From positions 59,053,981-59,117,980 of the forward strand of contig CM060307.1 in assembly GCA_030674185.1 (NCBI GenBank): 64,000 bases of DNA, read 5' to 3'. Positions within the stretch are counted from its first letter, which is position 1; every line of letters starts with the position of its first letter. This document shows positions 1 through 8,918 of the stretch, in pieces. Position numbers and translations under genes: made by a program. The stretch is from Monoplex corrugatus (taxonomy: Eukaryota; Mollusca; Gastropoda; Littorinimorpha; Ranellidae). The notes below the pieces were generated by a model. That model was not told the origin of the DNA. It saw nothing but the letters and a program-made list of their open reading frames with translations, and made no database searches.

Positions 1-118
1 GCTGGACTACCATCTCATTCGCCAATGACCTCAGGATCATGGGACAACTTTACCTTTGTGTTATTAGTATTAATATTATTTCATTTTTTGGTCTGCACAC
101 GCCGACTTTAAAATCATT

Positions 119-205
119 TTGTTTCAATCCTCACATTCTCTCACTCTGCTCATCAGCTTCCTGCAGGAAATTGATACGGGCAAGGGAGTGAACCGGTTAA
201 GAGAT
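119..205. repeat. Foldback repeat family A, copy 1
   Basis: Two complementary arms meet at a central CTTCCTGCAGGAA palindrome. The left arm carries the CTCACTCTGCTCATCAGCTTCC pattern and the right arm carries GGGAGTGAACCGGTTAA. The same arms recur at about nine places in the window and one arm is the monomer of the satellite at 2432-3235. Short, non-coding and non-autonomous; I infer a foldback or MITE-like element. Confidence 0.55.
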
Positions 206-318
206 ACTGTGATAATCACGGCTGACTCCTCTTCCACATCTCCCTCTCCCTCCCAACCTTTTTTTTTTAAACTGCTACTTTTAGGGGGTCAGATACTGAC
301 AAAATGTTTGTGTTTCAG

Positions 319-381
319 GACAAATTGTTGGCGAAGATGGAGGAACGGGATGCAGACATTTTGCTTGACGACGACGAAGAG
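319..381 (+). CDS. Candidate internal coding exon (acidic, 21 codons, phase 0)
   Basis: A pyrimidine/T-rich stretch ending TGTTTCAG (AG at 317-318) is followed by 63 nt of open frame and then a good donor, GTAAGC, at 382-387. The exon is exactly 21 codons, so it is phase 0 at both ends. It encodes a charged peptide starting DKLLAKMEERD and ending in an Asp/Glu run, like the edge of a coiled coil followed by an acidic patch. The next + strand exon I can support is the RING exon at 8919, which also begins in phase 0, so the two could be joined across an 8.5-kb repeat-filled intron. That linkage is inference. The upstream part of the gene would lie left of the window. No family is recognisable from so short a peptide. 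Confidence 0.45.
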
Positions 382-687
382 GTAAGCAAAATGACGATGT
401 TGTCAGTGTGGAAGATGAGAATACTCGATAATGATGTTGATAACGACAGCGGTGACAGCTCAGATGAAAATAAAACAATTTCAAATAGGGGATTGGTACT
501 TTGACAAGGTGGATGATAGGTTGTTGAGCATATGTAAGAATATTTTGTCTAACATAACATATAAGAAATTATAAAAAAAATAATGTAAACATTTTAAATA
601 AATCAAAAGGTTTGCAAGACCTGTGGGTAGCTTAAGGGTGAGCTATCATTTGGCGAAATTTGAACAGTGGGAAATGTGCGCACCAAC
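382..687. other. Putative intronic sequence, no feature
   Basis: AT-rich sequence downstream of the 382 donor. I see no gene, RNA or recognisable repeat. Confidence 0.4.
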
Positions 688-689
688 GC

Positions 690-722
690 ACACACACAAA
701 CACGCGCACACACACACACACA

Positions 723-809
<87 letters not shown>

Positions 810-811
810 CA
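690..811. repeat. (CA)n/(CACG)n microsatellite
   Basis: A CA run passes into a regular CGCA run. The alternating purine-pyrimidine CGCA block is a potential Z-DNA former. Frames across it (His/Thr/Ala/Arg or Cys/Val) are artefacts. Confidence 0.95.
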
Positions 812-1724
812 TAAAACAACTTTACACCAACTTGTGTATATGACAAACGGGTCAGGGGGGAGGAGTGCAGGTTTTCTTTTCAAGGTTCAGCCTAACAGTG
901 GTTGAAAAAAAGATGATCGTAGCATCGACACCAAAAGCAGTAGGGGAAGGGGGTAGGGAAGCTGCTCCAACATCAGCAAATGACATCATCAAATGAAACC
1001 AGTAAGAAAATAACGTGATTTATAAACTGATAAAAAAAACTGCAACATGAATCCCGAAACCTCGAGCAAATAAACTTTCTTCATCTTTCACTCTTATCTT
1101 TAGATAAAGAATGTGCGTCATTGGCGTTACTGAAGATCTTCATAAGGAGGGGAGGGGAATCTGTGTCTTTAAGATCTTGAGCACGAACCAATGCAGCAAG
1201 CAAATAAGAAAGTAAACAAGCAAGCTTTGCATTTTGGCACTAGTTTCAATCAATCAGAAAAGTGTTGTGATGGAAAGGGGAAATACAGCACGCGCAGCTA
1301 CCACAGACATTTTATGTAAGATGTCTGTGGCAGGTACCCGAATCGGTGTCCGTACGCTTTACTCACATTGTATATGAGTACACGAGCAGTTATTAGAATA
1401 TATAGAATCAATTATGCAGTTTGTACAATAATGCAGTTCAGTCTGGTGAGTCAGTCAAACTGTGCAATTTTGCAGACTAGGAAGTAAAACTCTCGTCCTT
1501 AAGAAGCTCGGGGATGGCTGTGTGTGTGATTATGCCATACAGAGGGTATCCTTTTTCTTTTTTTCGTAATGTTTACCCTCAAAATCCTTCCATCATGCAT
1601 GGAAGACATAGGTAATAAGTTTGAACTTTGGTCAGTCTCGGTCTGTTCACGAAGAATATAATTTTTCTGTAGCAACACACATTTCCCCTAATAGTAGTTC
1701 AAATCAGCATTGAAATAAACATGA

Positions 1725-1728
<4 letters not shown>
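812..1728. other. Unassigned non-coding stretch
   Basis: Ordinary AT-rich sequence with no supported exon or known repeat. It holds a short ACAGACAT.TTATGTAAGATGTCTGTGG inverted repeat near 1301-1332, which may be a small hairpin. Confidence 0.4.
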
Positions 1729-1822
<94 letters not shown>

Positions 1823-1919
1823 AGAGAGAGAGAGAGAGAGCAAACATAACACGATACGACACAACACAGTACAGCAACAACAACAGCAATACACACACAC
1901 ACACACAACACAGTACAGC

Positions 1920-1976
<57 letters not shown>

Positions 1977-2022
1977 CACGAGCACGCGCGCGCGCGCGCG
2001 CACATACGCACTTACACACACA
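1729..2022. repeat. Compound microsatellite (CA)n-(GA)n-(CAACA)-(CA)n-(CG)n
   Basis: A CA run of about 90 bp, a short GA run, a CAACA/ACAGT patch, a second CA run and a CG-rich end follow one another. Confidence 0.95.
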
Positions 2023-2179
2023 CGCTCTCGCGCTTACTTTGGTGTCAGCCCAAAAACGGTGAGTAAAAGAAAGTAAGTCAGCACGACGTCCATTTGCCCG
2101 AGGATTATGCCTGTCTCATTAGCCTGCTTTGATTTGACTTCTTGTTAGCGTCAGGCCAAGGTTTGCTGCCGGCGACACT

Positions 2180-2320
2180 GCACACACACACACACACACG
2201 CATGCATGCGCGCGCATACACACGCACACATACACACACCCACACATACACACACACACGCACACACACACACACACACTCACACACACACACACACACA
2301 CTCACACACACACACACACA

Positions 2321-2384
<64 letters not shown>
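2180..2384. repeat. (CA)n microsatellite with CATG and CTCA interruptions
   Basis: About 200 bp of CA repeat broken by regularly spaced CACTCACA variants near 2278, 2301 and 2321, which points to internal duplication of a ~20-bp block. Confidence 0.95.
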
Positions 2385-2386
<2 letters not shown>

Positions 2387-2431
2387 GCCACGAGGACACA
2401 TAACTAATTATGCCTCCGGGCGCCGTGCTTA

Positions 2432-3235
2432 ATCCTTTCGCTCCCTCACCCTACCCACCAGCTTCCAAGAGAAAATTAACCCATAGACCTTTCGCTCCCT
2501 CACCCTACCCACCAGCTTCCAGCAATATTAACCCTTTCGCTCCCTCACCCTACCCACCAGCTTCCAGCAAGATTAACCCTTAGGCCTTTCGCTCCCTCAC
2601 CCTACCCACCAGCTTCCAGCAAGATTAACCCTTTCGCTCCCTCACCCTACCCCACCTTCCGGCAAGATTAACCCTTTCGCTCTCTCACCCTACCCACCAG
2701 CTTCCAGCAGGATTAACCCTTTCGCTCCCTCACCCTACCCACCAGCTTCCAGCAAGATTAACCCTTTCGCTCCCTCACCCTACCCACCAGCTTCCAGCAA
2801 GATTAACCCTTTCGCTCCCTCACCCTACCCACCAGCTTCCAGCAATATTAACCCTTTCGCTCCCTCACCCTACCCACCAGCTTCCAACAAGATTTACCCT
2901 TTCGCTCCCTCACCCTACCCACCAGCTTCCAGCAAGATTAACCCCTTTCGCTCCCTCACCCTACCCACCAGCTTCCAGTAAGATTAACCCTTTCGCTCCC
3001 TCACCCTACCCACCAGCTCCCAGCAAGATTAACCCTTTCGCTCCCTCACCTACCCACCAGCTTCCAGCAAGATTAATCCTTTCGCTCCCTCACCCTACCC
3101 ACCAGCTTCCAGCAAGATTAACCCCTTTCGCTCCCTCACCCTACCCACCAGCTTCCAGTAAGATTAACCCTTTCGCTCCCTCACCCTACCCACCAGCTTC
3201 CAACAAGATAAACACTTCAAATCCTCACCCTTTCC
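2432..3235. repeat. 45-bp tandem satellite, about 17 copies, derived from foldback family A
   Basis: The monomer runs CCCTTTCGCTCCCTCACC, then CTACCCACCAGCTTCCAGC, then AAGATTA. Most units are exactly 45 bp and differ by one or a few bases; the first two junctions carry an extra CCATAG or CCTTAGG. The unit is one arm of the foldback family A seen at 119, 3301, 15990, 31168, 47720, 51000 and 56668. Units near 2941-2985 and 3121-3165 share two private variants (ACCCCTTT and CAGTAAG) about 180 bp apart, so a four-monomer block has been duplicated. No coding role is visible. Confidence 0.9.
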
Positions 3236-3300
3236 ACCATCGTCCTGCGTGAACCCTTCCACTCCATATCACCCAGCAGCTTCCTTCATGTTCCTGTTTA

Positions 3301-3390
3301 ATTAACCCTTTTAATCCTTTGCCCTTTCCACCAATTTTCATTGGTTTCTAAGAAGCTGGTGGAAAAGGTGCGGGAGTAAAAAGGTTGATA
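3301..3390. repeat. Foldback repeat family A, copy 2
   Basis: AACCCTTTTAATCC and TTTCCACCA on the left mirror TGGTGGAAAAGGTG and GGGAGTAAAAAGGTT on the right, around an ATTTTCATTGGTTTCT spacer. It directly follows the decayed end of the 45-bp satellite. Confidence 0.65.
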
Positions 3391-3799
3391 AGACGATCGA
3401 GCGCTAGCAACATTTCTGTGGCCAACTCGCCGTGTGGCGAAGGGAAAAAAGGATTTATTAAACCCCCAAACCTCGAGGCGTGTCTACGATTTTCTTTCTC
3501 TGGATATTCTTTCGCACAAAATACATGCTGTCTCTGACGTAAAATTCTGTACATCTTTAAGCGTTCCTTTGTTTATTTATTTAATTTTTTTTTTTTAGGA
3601 AAAAGGAAAAAGGATGTCTGACTGACGACGTGATGCATTTAGAGTCAGGAATTTTAACTAGAAGAAGTATATTTTTCATTGAATGTTTTTACAAAAATCG
3701 GTCTTAGATTTTTTGTTAGTTGGTTGGTGTTCGTTTTGTTTGTTTAGTTTATTCGTTTGCTTTATTTTCCAGTCTCCAAGGAGGTGTGGGGAGATTGTT
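3391..3799. other. Unassigned non-coding stretch
   Basis: No supported exon. T-rich runs occur around 3580-3595 and 3720-3770. Confidence 0.4.
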
Positions 3800-4190
3800 T
3801 CATATCAATCACAGAGAATGTGTGTGTCCAAAATGTCTCAACAAGATTTTCTGTTACTTCTTGATGGATTTTTACCCAAATTTGGGTCAAAGGCATGGAC
3901 CGTTTAAGAATTGCGAGCACAAAAACTTGTAAATCGAGGCGCCAAGTCACACTAACAGGGGCCAGAAACAGTGTCTAAGATCAAGAAATTTTGAGGTGTG
4001 TAAACACTACTTTCTCAGAAACGTCTGCTAATATTTAACACCTGTTCTCACTGTTGTGACAGTCATCCATTGCCTTCGCTTCATGTCAAGTGTTGTTTCA
4101 TCTGATTTTCCCCCCAGGTAAAAGTGACCTTGGGAAGTATAAAAACTGGGTTTTTGTTAGAAAGCTAAAACTTTATGTATAATTATTTGA
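3800..4190 (+). repeat. Dispersed repeat family B, copy 1
   Basis: A non-coding block with landmarks shared by copies at 6740, 7510, 7785 (reverse), 21175 and 45536 (reverse): a GGACCGTTTAAGAATTGCGAGCA head, a GTGTGTAAACACTACTTT segment, CTGTTGTGACAGTC, CCATTGCCTTCGCTTCATGTCAA and a GTGACCTTGGGAAGT tail. Orientation is taken from this copy. The copies are diverged, so the family looks old. I see no ORF or Pol III box. Confidence 0.6.
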
Positions 4191-4199
4191 ATGGCTTGA

Positions 4200-4420
4200 C
4201 CTCGTTTTTATTATTACTACTATTACTGTTATCATCATCATCATCATCATTTCATTATTATTACTATCATTATTGCTGTTATTGTTGTTGATATTATTAT
4301 TATTATTACTATATTATAATTAGCCCTAATATGGCTCTACGCAGTAGGCTGGGGTTTAAAGAACTAACACCAATAACAATTATTATTATTACTATCTTAT
4401 TCTATCGATTGAGGAAAGAA
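4200..4420 (+). repeat. (ATT)/(ATC) simple repeat and SINE-like 3' tail
   Basis: ATT/ATC triplet runs surround ATGGCTCTACGCAGTAGGCTGG followed by ATT repeats. This tail, ending in a trinucleotide run, resembles a dispersed SINE 3' end. The motif GCAGTAGGCTG appears again near 49032. Confidence 0.4.
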
Positions 4421-4607
4421 ATTTCGTCTTCTGTCTTATTGCAAACTGTATATTTTCTATCTGTGCTAATAGTTTGTTTACCTGCCTCTAATGGTTTGCA
4501 GTTCAAGTCCACTCCTGTCATTAGTCTGAAAATCTCACGAATCGATTGCCAGACGGTTACTGACATTGTAAAAAGCATGCATACGCATCCCTCCTGTCGA
4601 TATGAAG

Positions 4608-4610
4608 TAA

Positions 4611-4642
<32 letters not shown>

Positions 4643-4697
4643 TCACTTACTCACTCACTCACTCACTTACTCACTCACTCACTCACTCACTCACTCG
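4608..4697. repeat. (CT)n then (CACT)n simple repeat
   Basis: A CT run of about 26 bp is followed by ACTC tetranucleotides with periodic TTAC variants. Confidence 0.9.
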
Positions 4698-4879
4698 ACA
4701 GCAATTTCTTGAGTCTTATTTAGAATTAAATCTACCCAAAGGACGCAAGGCTCAAATATGAATAGAATGTTTGTATCTTATATTCTTTCCGCTTATTTGT
4801 TATGCACTTGTACAACATTCAAATTAGAAATATGGTTATTGCCTAGTAAATGTTTATATGATTGTGAGAATGCATAATT

Positions 4880-4983
4880 ATGTGTATCCCCCTTCTTAGG
4901 GGCTGTGGCCTATATAAATAAACCACCTGAAGTCTCTCTCTCTCTGTCTCTCTCTGTCTCTCTCTGTCTCTCTCTCTCTGTCT

Positions 4984-5027
<44 letters not shown>

Positions 5028-5034
5028 TCTCTGA
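4880..5034 (+). repeat. SINE-like tail followed by (TC)n
   Basis: TTCTTAGGGGCTGTGGCC then TATATAAATAAACCACCTGA resembles a dispersed-repeat 3' end. It runs into about 100 bp of TCTC/TCTG repeats. Confidence 0.5.
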
Positions 5035-6130
5035 TGGTTTAAAAGTTTCCACAATTCTGCAAATACAGTAGAACTAAAGATGAATGTGCAGAAAGCGTTT
5101 TTCGTGTAGGTGGATTCTTAGCAGTTTGTGATAGTTTTGTGGAAATGCCAGAGTCTCTGAAGTAAATGCATACAAATGCCTGGGAACATATTTTAAAAAC
5201 ATTAAGCAGATTGTACAAATTTCGAAAGTAGTTTTATACATATTTTTCTGAAACTATTTGACTTACAAGTGCAACCAGTGATATAGTATGGAGCAAAGGT
5301 ATGGGATTTAAGAAAGGACTAACAATAGAAAAAGTACACTGAGTTGCTTTGAAACGTTTTCTTGGTGCACATCAAACGATATAATTCATAGAGAGCTTGG
5401 ATTATTCCCAGTATATGTAAATTCCTTTATTCGATGCATAAGATGGTTGAAAAAACCACGGATGACACTAGGTAATTTAGATGTTGAAAAATAACCCACA
5501 CGGATGACACTAGGTAATTTTGGTTGAATTAGATCGCAGATGTAACCGTTGTTGGGTCTCGAATATTCATTTGTGTTTATAAGTCAATACTGATTTGCGT
5601 TTGTCTAGGATAATCAAGAAATAGAAGATAATGACTTCAAAAACTCAGCGGAGAACTATAGATTGCAGATGGCAAGATTGTAATAATCATATACAAACGA
5701 GTGACGGGTTCATCTTTCACATGATTTGCAAAAGTACAAATTGTCGAGCCTTATGTGTTAATGTGTAATACGTACAGATTTATTAAGCAAGCATTAGTGA
5801 AATTTTTAAGTGCGGTGTGTCATAAATCGTTAAGCAATTTGGGCGATATACAATAACTGTTGTAAACGATTCAAATCGTACATTGTGCAACTGTGATATT
5901 GATGATGAAGTCCATTTTGTTTTGAGGTGCCCTGCTCTCGACTTCTTAAGAAAGGAACGGATTCCACGAACAGACTGGGACTTTTCCACCAGAATGAAAT
6001 GACTCTACTTCTCTCAACAAGTTACAAACGAATTCTTGAAAATTGCATTTTTTACATAAATCTCTTAAACGTTTTAAAAATGTCAGAAATATATATGCAT
6101 TTGGAAAACGTTTTTTTTCTGTCCTCACTT
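5035..6130 (+). mobile_element. Decayed CR1/L2-like LINE (group D), 3' part of reverse transcriptase ORF
   Basis: Conceptual translation in shifting frames shows the usual order of a CR1/L2-type ORF C-terminus: a LNVQK-like segment (~5080), a NAYKCLG segment (~5165), a YGA.VW segment (~5285), a RELGLFPVY..SFIRCIRW segment (~5390-5450), and a terminal Cys-Cys-His-Cys knuckle, CNCDIDDEVHFVLRCP (~5886-5935), followed by LDFLRKER. Several stops and frameshifts interrupt it. A 22-bp direct repeat (GGATGACACTAGGTAATTT) at 5459 and 5500 is a local duplication. This copy is dead. Clade assignment is inference from the terminal knuckle. Confidence 0.7.
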
Positions 6131-6169
6131 GTATGTTTGACGTGTGATTCTCTAAATCTCACTGATTAT

Positions 6170-6171
6170 TG

Positions 6172-6215
<44 letters not shown>

Positions 6216-6300
6216 TGTGGTGTGTGTGTGTGTGTGTGTGTGTGTTGTGTGTGTATGTGTATAAAATATGTATATATATGTATAATATATTTATATATAC
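6170..6300. repeat. (AT)n/(GT)n/(TATG)n microsatellite
   Basis: A short TA run, about 70 bp of GT with GGTG and TTGT interruptions, then TATATG-type sequence. Confidence 0.9.
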
Positions 6301-6305
6301 ATACA

Positions 6306-6490
6306 TTAGAGGGCAAGAGATTTAGACTCGGATTTATTCATCATGTCGTGGCCTTTTATGAAAGGGTGTGACATAAAGCAAATAATCTGTCAAGATCCTA
6401 TATGTATGTATATATTTGCATTTACGTCACACCCTTTCATGAGGTTACGGCCTGATGAATGAATCTGAGTATAAATCTCTTGCCTTCTAA
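6306..6490. mobile_element. Foldback/MITE-like element with long inverted repeats
   Basis: About 70 nt at 6306-6378 match the reverse complement of 6415-6490 with only scattered mismatches. The ends are TTAGAGGGCAAGAGATTTA and TAAATCTCTTGCCTTCTAA. Both arms include GAAAGGGTGTGAC or its complement. The loop is about 35 nt of AT-rich sequence. A transcript would form a near-continuous hairpin. No coding capacity. It could be a MITE or a hairpin-RNA locus. Confidence 0.65.
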
Positions 6491-6687
6491 TTTTTTTTTC
6501 TAATTTCCCTCTTATAAAAAGGGAAATTTTTCCATATCGTCCGGAGAGAGAGATTTGTATATGTGTGTCTGTAGCAACTTCTTTATGGGTAGATCTTTTA
6601 CATGAAAGTTTGGTCAAAGCTATGCATTGTTAAAGAGTCATAAAAGCGTCGATTTGGAAAGTAATGCTCCAATGTAACGATCACACA

Positions 6688-6745
6688 AACTAAAACAAAA
6701 CAAAACAAAACAAAACAAAACCAAAAACAAAAAACAAAAAAATCC
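6688..6745. repeat. (AAAAC)n simple repeat
   Basis: Perfect then imperfect AAAAC pentanucleotides. Confidence 0.9.
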
Positions 6746-6935
6746 GAAAATCAGCACTTCTTGAGAAAGGTATGTGAACAGTACTTTTTCAGGAACTTCT
6801 GACAATATCTGATATGTTTTCACTGTTGTGAGTCTACCATTGTCCTTGTTTGACACAGTTTTAATTCAACCAAAGTTTCTTTGGGGTCACATTGACCTTA
6901 AAATGTTAGAGTCTGGATTTCCTGTAATCATTTCT
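6740..6935 (+). repeat. Dispersed repeat family B, copy 2
   Basis: It shares ATCAGCACTTCTTGAGAAAGG, TGTGAACAGTACTTTTTCAGG, TTTTCACTGTTGTGAGTC, CCATTGTCCTTG and GGTCACATTGACCTTAAA with the other copies. It begins at the AAAAC run. Confidence 0.65.
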
Positions 6936-7352
6936 GTGTAAGAGAGAGATGCTGGAACGGTTTGCCCTATTTCTTACAGGAAGGTTAAAAAAGTAGTCTG
7001 AAAAGGGGAGATTGAAAGGAAAGAAAAACAAAACCCACGAGAGTTTAGCTACCCGGGGGACGAAATCAATGCTCTTTATTAAACTTTTTTCAAGGTACGT
7101 TTTCGTTTGATCAAAATTTCATCTTGGGCTCTAGTGAATCGGACGGGAAGATTTGTGTTCGTGCCACAAAGACGTGGAGGTAAATGAAGGATACGGTTCG
7201 CAATGTCTCCGAGAGTAATTAACCTATGAGGGAAAGCAGAACATGTTGAGATTACTGTGATACCGTTCTTGGGTCTTGTCAACATTGCACAGATGAATCA
7301 AAATACAAATCGGCATGAGAAATAGTAATCATTATCCCTTGATATTTCAATT

Positions 7353-7355
<3 letters not shown>
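6936..7355. other. Unassigned non-coding stretch
   Basis: No supported exon or repeat recognised. Confidence 0.4.

Positions 7356-7420
<65 letters not shown>
7356..7420. repeat. (GA)n microsatellite
   Basis: GA dinucleotides with one GGA interruption. Confidence 0.95.
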
Positions 7421-7422
<2 letters not shown>

Positions 7423-7509
7423 CTCATGCGCTCGCGCACGCACACAGATGCACACAGTGATAATGATAATAACAATATCATATCACACCATCATCATTAC
7501 CATCAACAT

Positions 7510-7750
7510 TCGATGTCAAAGGTGTGGACTGTGAGGATTTGCAAATGCATGATTTTGAAGCACAGGGCGTCAAGATCAAACGGACCAAAACAAATTCCGA
7601 AAATGAGCACTTTGGGAGGAAAGACGGTGAGCAGCACTTGTGACTTTCTTGGGAATGTTGACATTATTTATCATCAGTTTTCTTTGTTGTAACAGTCTAC
7701 TTTGTCCTCGACTGACATCTACTTTTATTTGAACTAGAACATTTTTGAAG
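7510..7750 (+). repeat. Dispersed repeat family B, copy 3
   Basis: It carries the head (GGTGTGGACTGTGAGGATTTGC), the GAAAATGAGCACTTTGGGAGG segment, the TTGTTGTAACAGTC segment and the GAAGGTCCAGTGA tail. It is followed about 40 bp later by copy 4 in opposite orientation. Confidence 0.65.
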
Positions 7751-7784
7751 GTCCAGTGAATAATATACGCCTATATACATGGAT

Positions 7785-8440
7785 GTACGTGGAAATAGCA
7801 GTCCACGAAGGCATAAAAATAGAAGATGGGCAAGCCATTTTAACAATCTCTATTTTTGTTCATGGAGTTTCGGTTTTCCAACAGAAAATCCAGATTTCGC
7901 TCAGCTCAAGACCAAAGGACTACCTTGAAAAAGCATCAGATGTTATCAAAATTGATGTAAAGCGAGGACAACGGCAGACTGTTACAATAGTGAAAACAGA
8001 TGTTAAGTATTGTGAGAAAAGTGCTGTTCACACACCTTCCTCAAAATGTGCTGAAGTTAGGAACTTTTGGAGCCGTGTGACCTTGATGGAGGCAGACACA
8101 AGATCATTCATAAGGAAGATTAGGAAAAGACAGTCAACATTTATAGGCCATTTTATCAGGAAAGGGGAATTGGAGCACCCGGTCACAACAGGAAAGCTGG
8201 AGGGAAGAGAGCACATGGTAGACCCAGGGAGAAGATATTGGACGGACTTGCAGAGTGGCTGAAGACAAAGAGGGTGGAAGAGGTGTTTGAGGCAACAAGG
8301 GATAGAAACAGATGGAAGGCCATGATCGCCAACGCCATGTGGCAAGGCATTTGATAATAGTGATGAACTTGATCTTGGCATCTTGACTTCCAAACATGAA
8401 TTCGTGGTTCCTAAACGGTCCGACCGTTTGACCCAGAATA
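7785..8440 (-). repeat. Dispersed repeat family B, copy 4, split by a LINE fragment
   Basis: Read on the - strand, 8440-8371 gives the family head (TGGGTCAAACGGTCGGACCG, then CGAATTCATGTTTGG, then AAGTCAAGATGCCAAGATC). The body resumes at 8060 with CAGCACATTTTGAGGAAGG and runs to 7785. The intervening 8067-8364 is a LINE 3' end flanked by GAACTT on both sides, so the family B copy is older than that insertion. Together with copy 3 it forms an inverted pair. Confidence 0.65.
8067..8364 (+). mobile_element. 5'-truncated LINE 3' end, group A, nested in family B
   Basis: It translates to LMEADTRSFIRKIRKRQ, GHFIRKGELEHPVTTGKL and, after a frameshift near 8200, LQSG..KTKRVEEVFEATRDRN and a WQGI-type end. 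This matches the C-terminus encoded by the - strand element at 23.3 kb almost word for word. It is flanked by a 6-bp GAACTT direct repeat (8061-8066 and 8365-8370). It is a pseudogene fragment without the RT catalytic region. Confidence 0.8.
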
Positions 8441-8484
8441 TATATATATATATATATTATTATTATTGTGTGTGTGTGTGTGTG

Positions 8485-8522
<38 letters not shown>
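8440..8522. repeat. (AT)n-(ATT)n-(GT)n microsatellite
   Basis: A TA run, ATT triplets and a GT run with one TTG interruption. Confidence 0.95.
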
Positions 8523-8525
<3 letters not shown>

Positions 8526-8810
8526 GTAATATCATAATGTATCTCCGGTTGATACGAAACAATCTCCTTTGTTTTTTTTTGTTTTTCTTTGTCTGTTTTG
8601 CTCTGTTTTAGTGGGGTGTTTTATTTATTTTTGTTTTGTTTGTTGTTGTTGTTGATTTTTGTTTGTTTTTGTTGGTCTAAAAGAAAGAAAAGGAGATTGA
8701 ATATAGACGGATCTGAAAGCTGACCGTCATCATTAATAGGTTAGGAAGAAAAGTCTGTTGTTAATGTTGCCTGGCATTATTAGTACATGAAACATTTTGT
8801 TAACTTTTCA
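8523..8810. other. T/G-rich unassigned stretch, putative intron
   Basis: GTTTTT/TTGTTG-rich sequence with no gene. It lies just upstream of the RING exon acceptor. Confidence 0.4.
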
Positions 8811-8882
8811 TGTGTATGAATGTGTGCGTGCTTTCGTGTGTGCGTGCGTGCGTGCGTGTGTGTATGTGTGTGTGTGCGTGCG

Positions 8883-8913
<31 letters not shown>

Positions 8914-8918
8914 TGTAG
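8811..8918 (+). promoter_or_regulatory. (TG)n tract forming the 3' splice site of the RING exon
   Basis: About 100 bp of TG/CGTG repeat ends in TGTTGTAG, with the AG at 8917-8918, immediately before the first zinc-ligand codon at 8919. There is no classical pyrimidine tract, so the UG-rich RNA must stand in for it. In human CFTR, a (TG)m tract at a 3' splice site changes exon inclusion through RNA-binding proteins. A similar effect here is inference. Confidence 0.6.

Noticed and set aside
8402..8430. AAACGGTC.GACCGTTT palindrome as an operator
   Set aside because: It lies in the head of a reverse family B repeat, where related copies read GGACCGTTTAAG, so it is part of a dispersed repeat.
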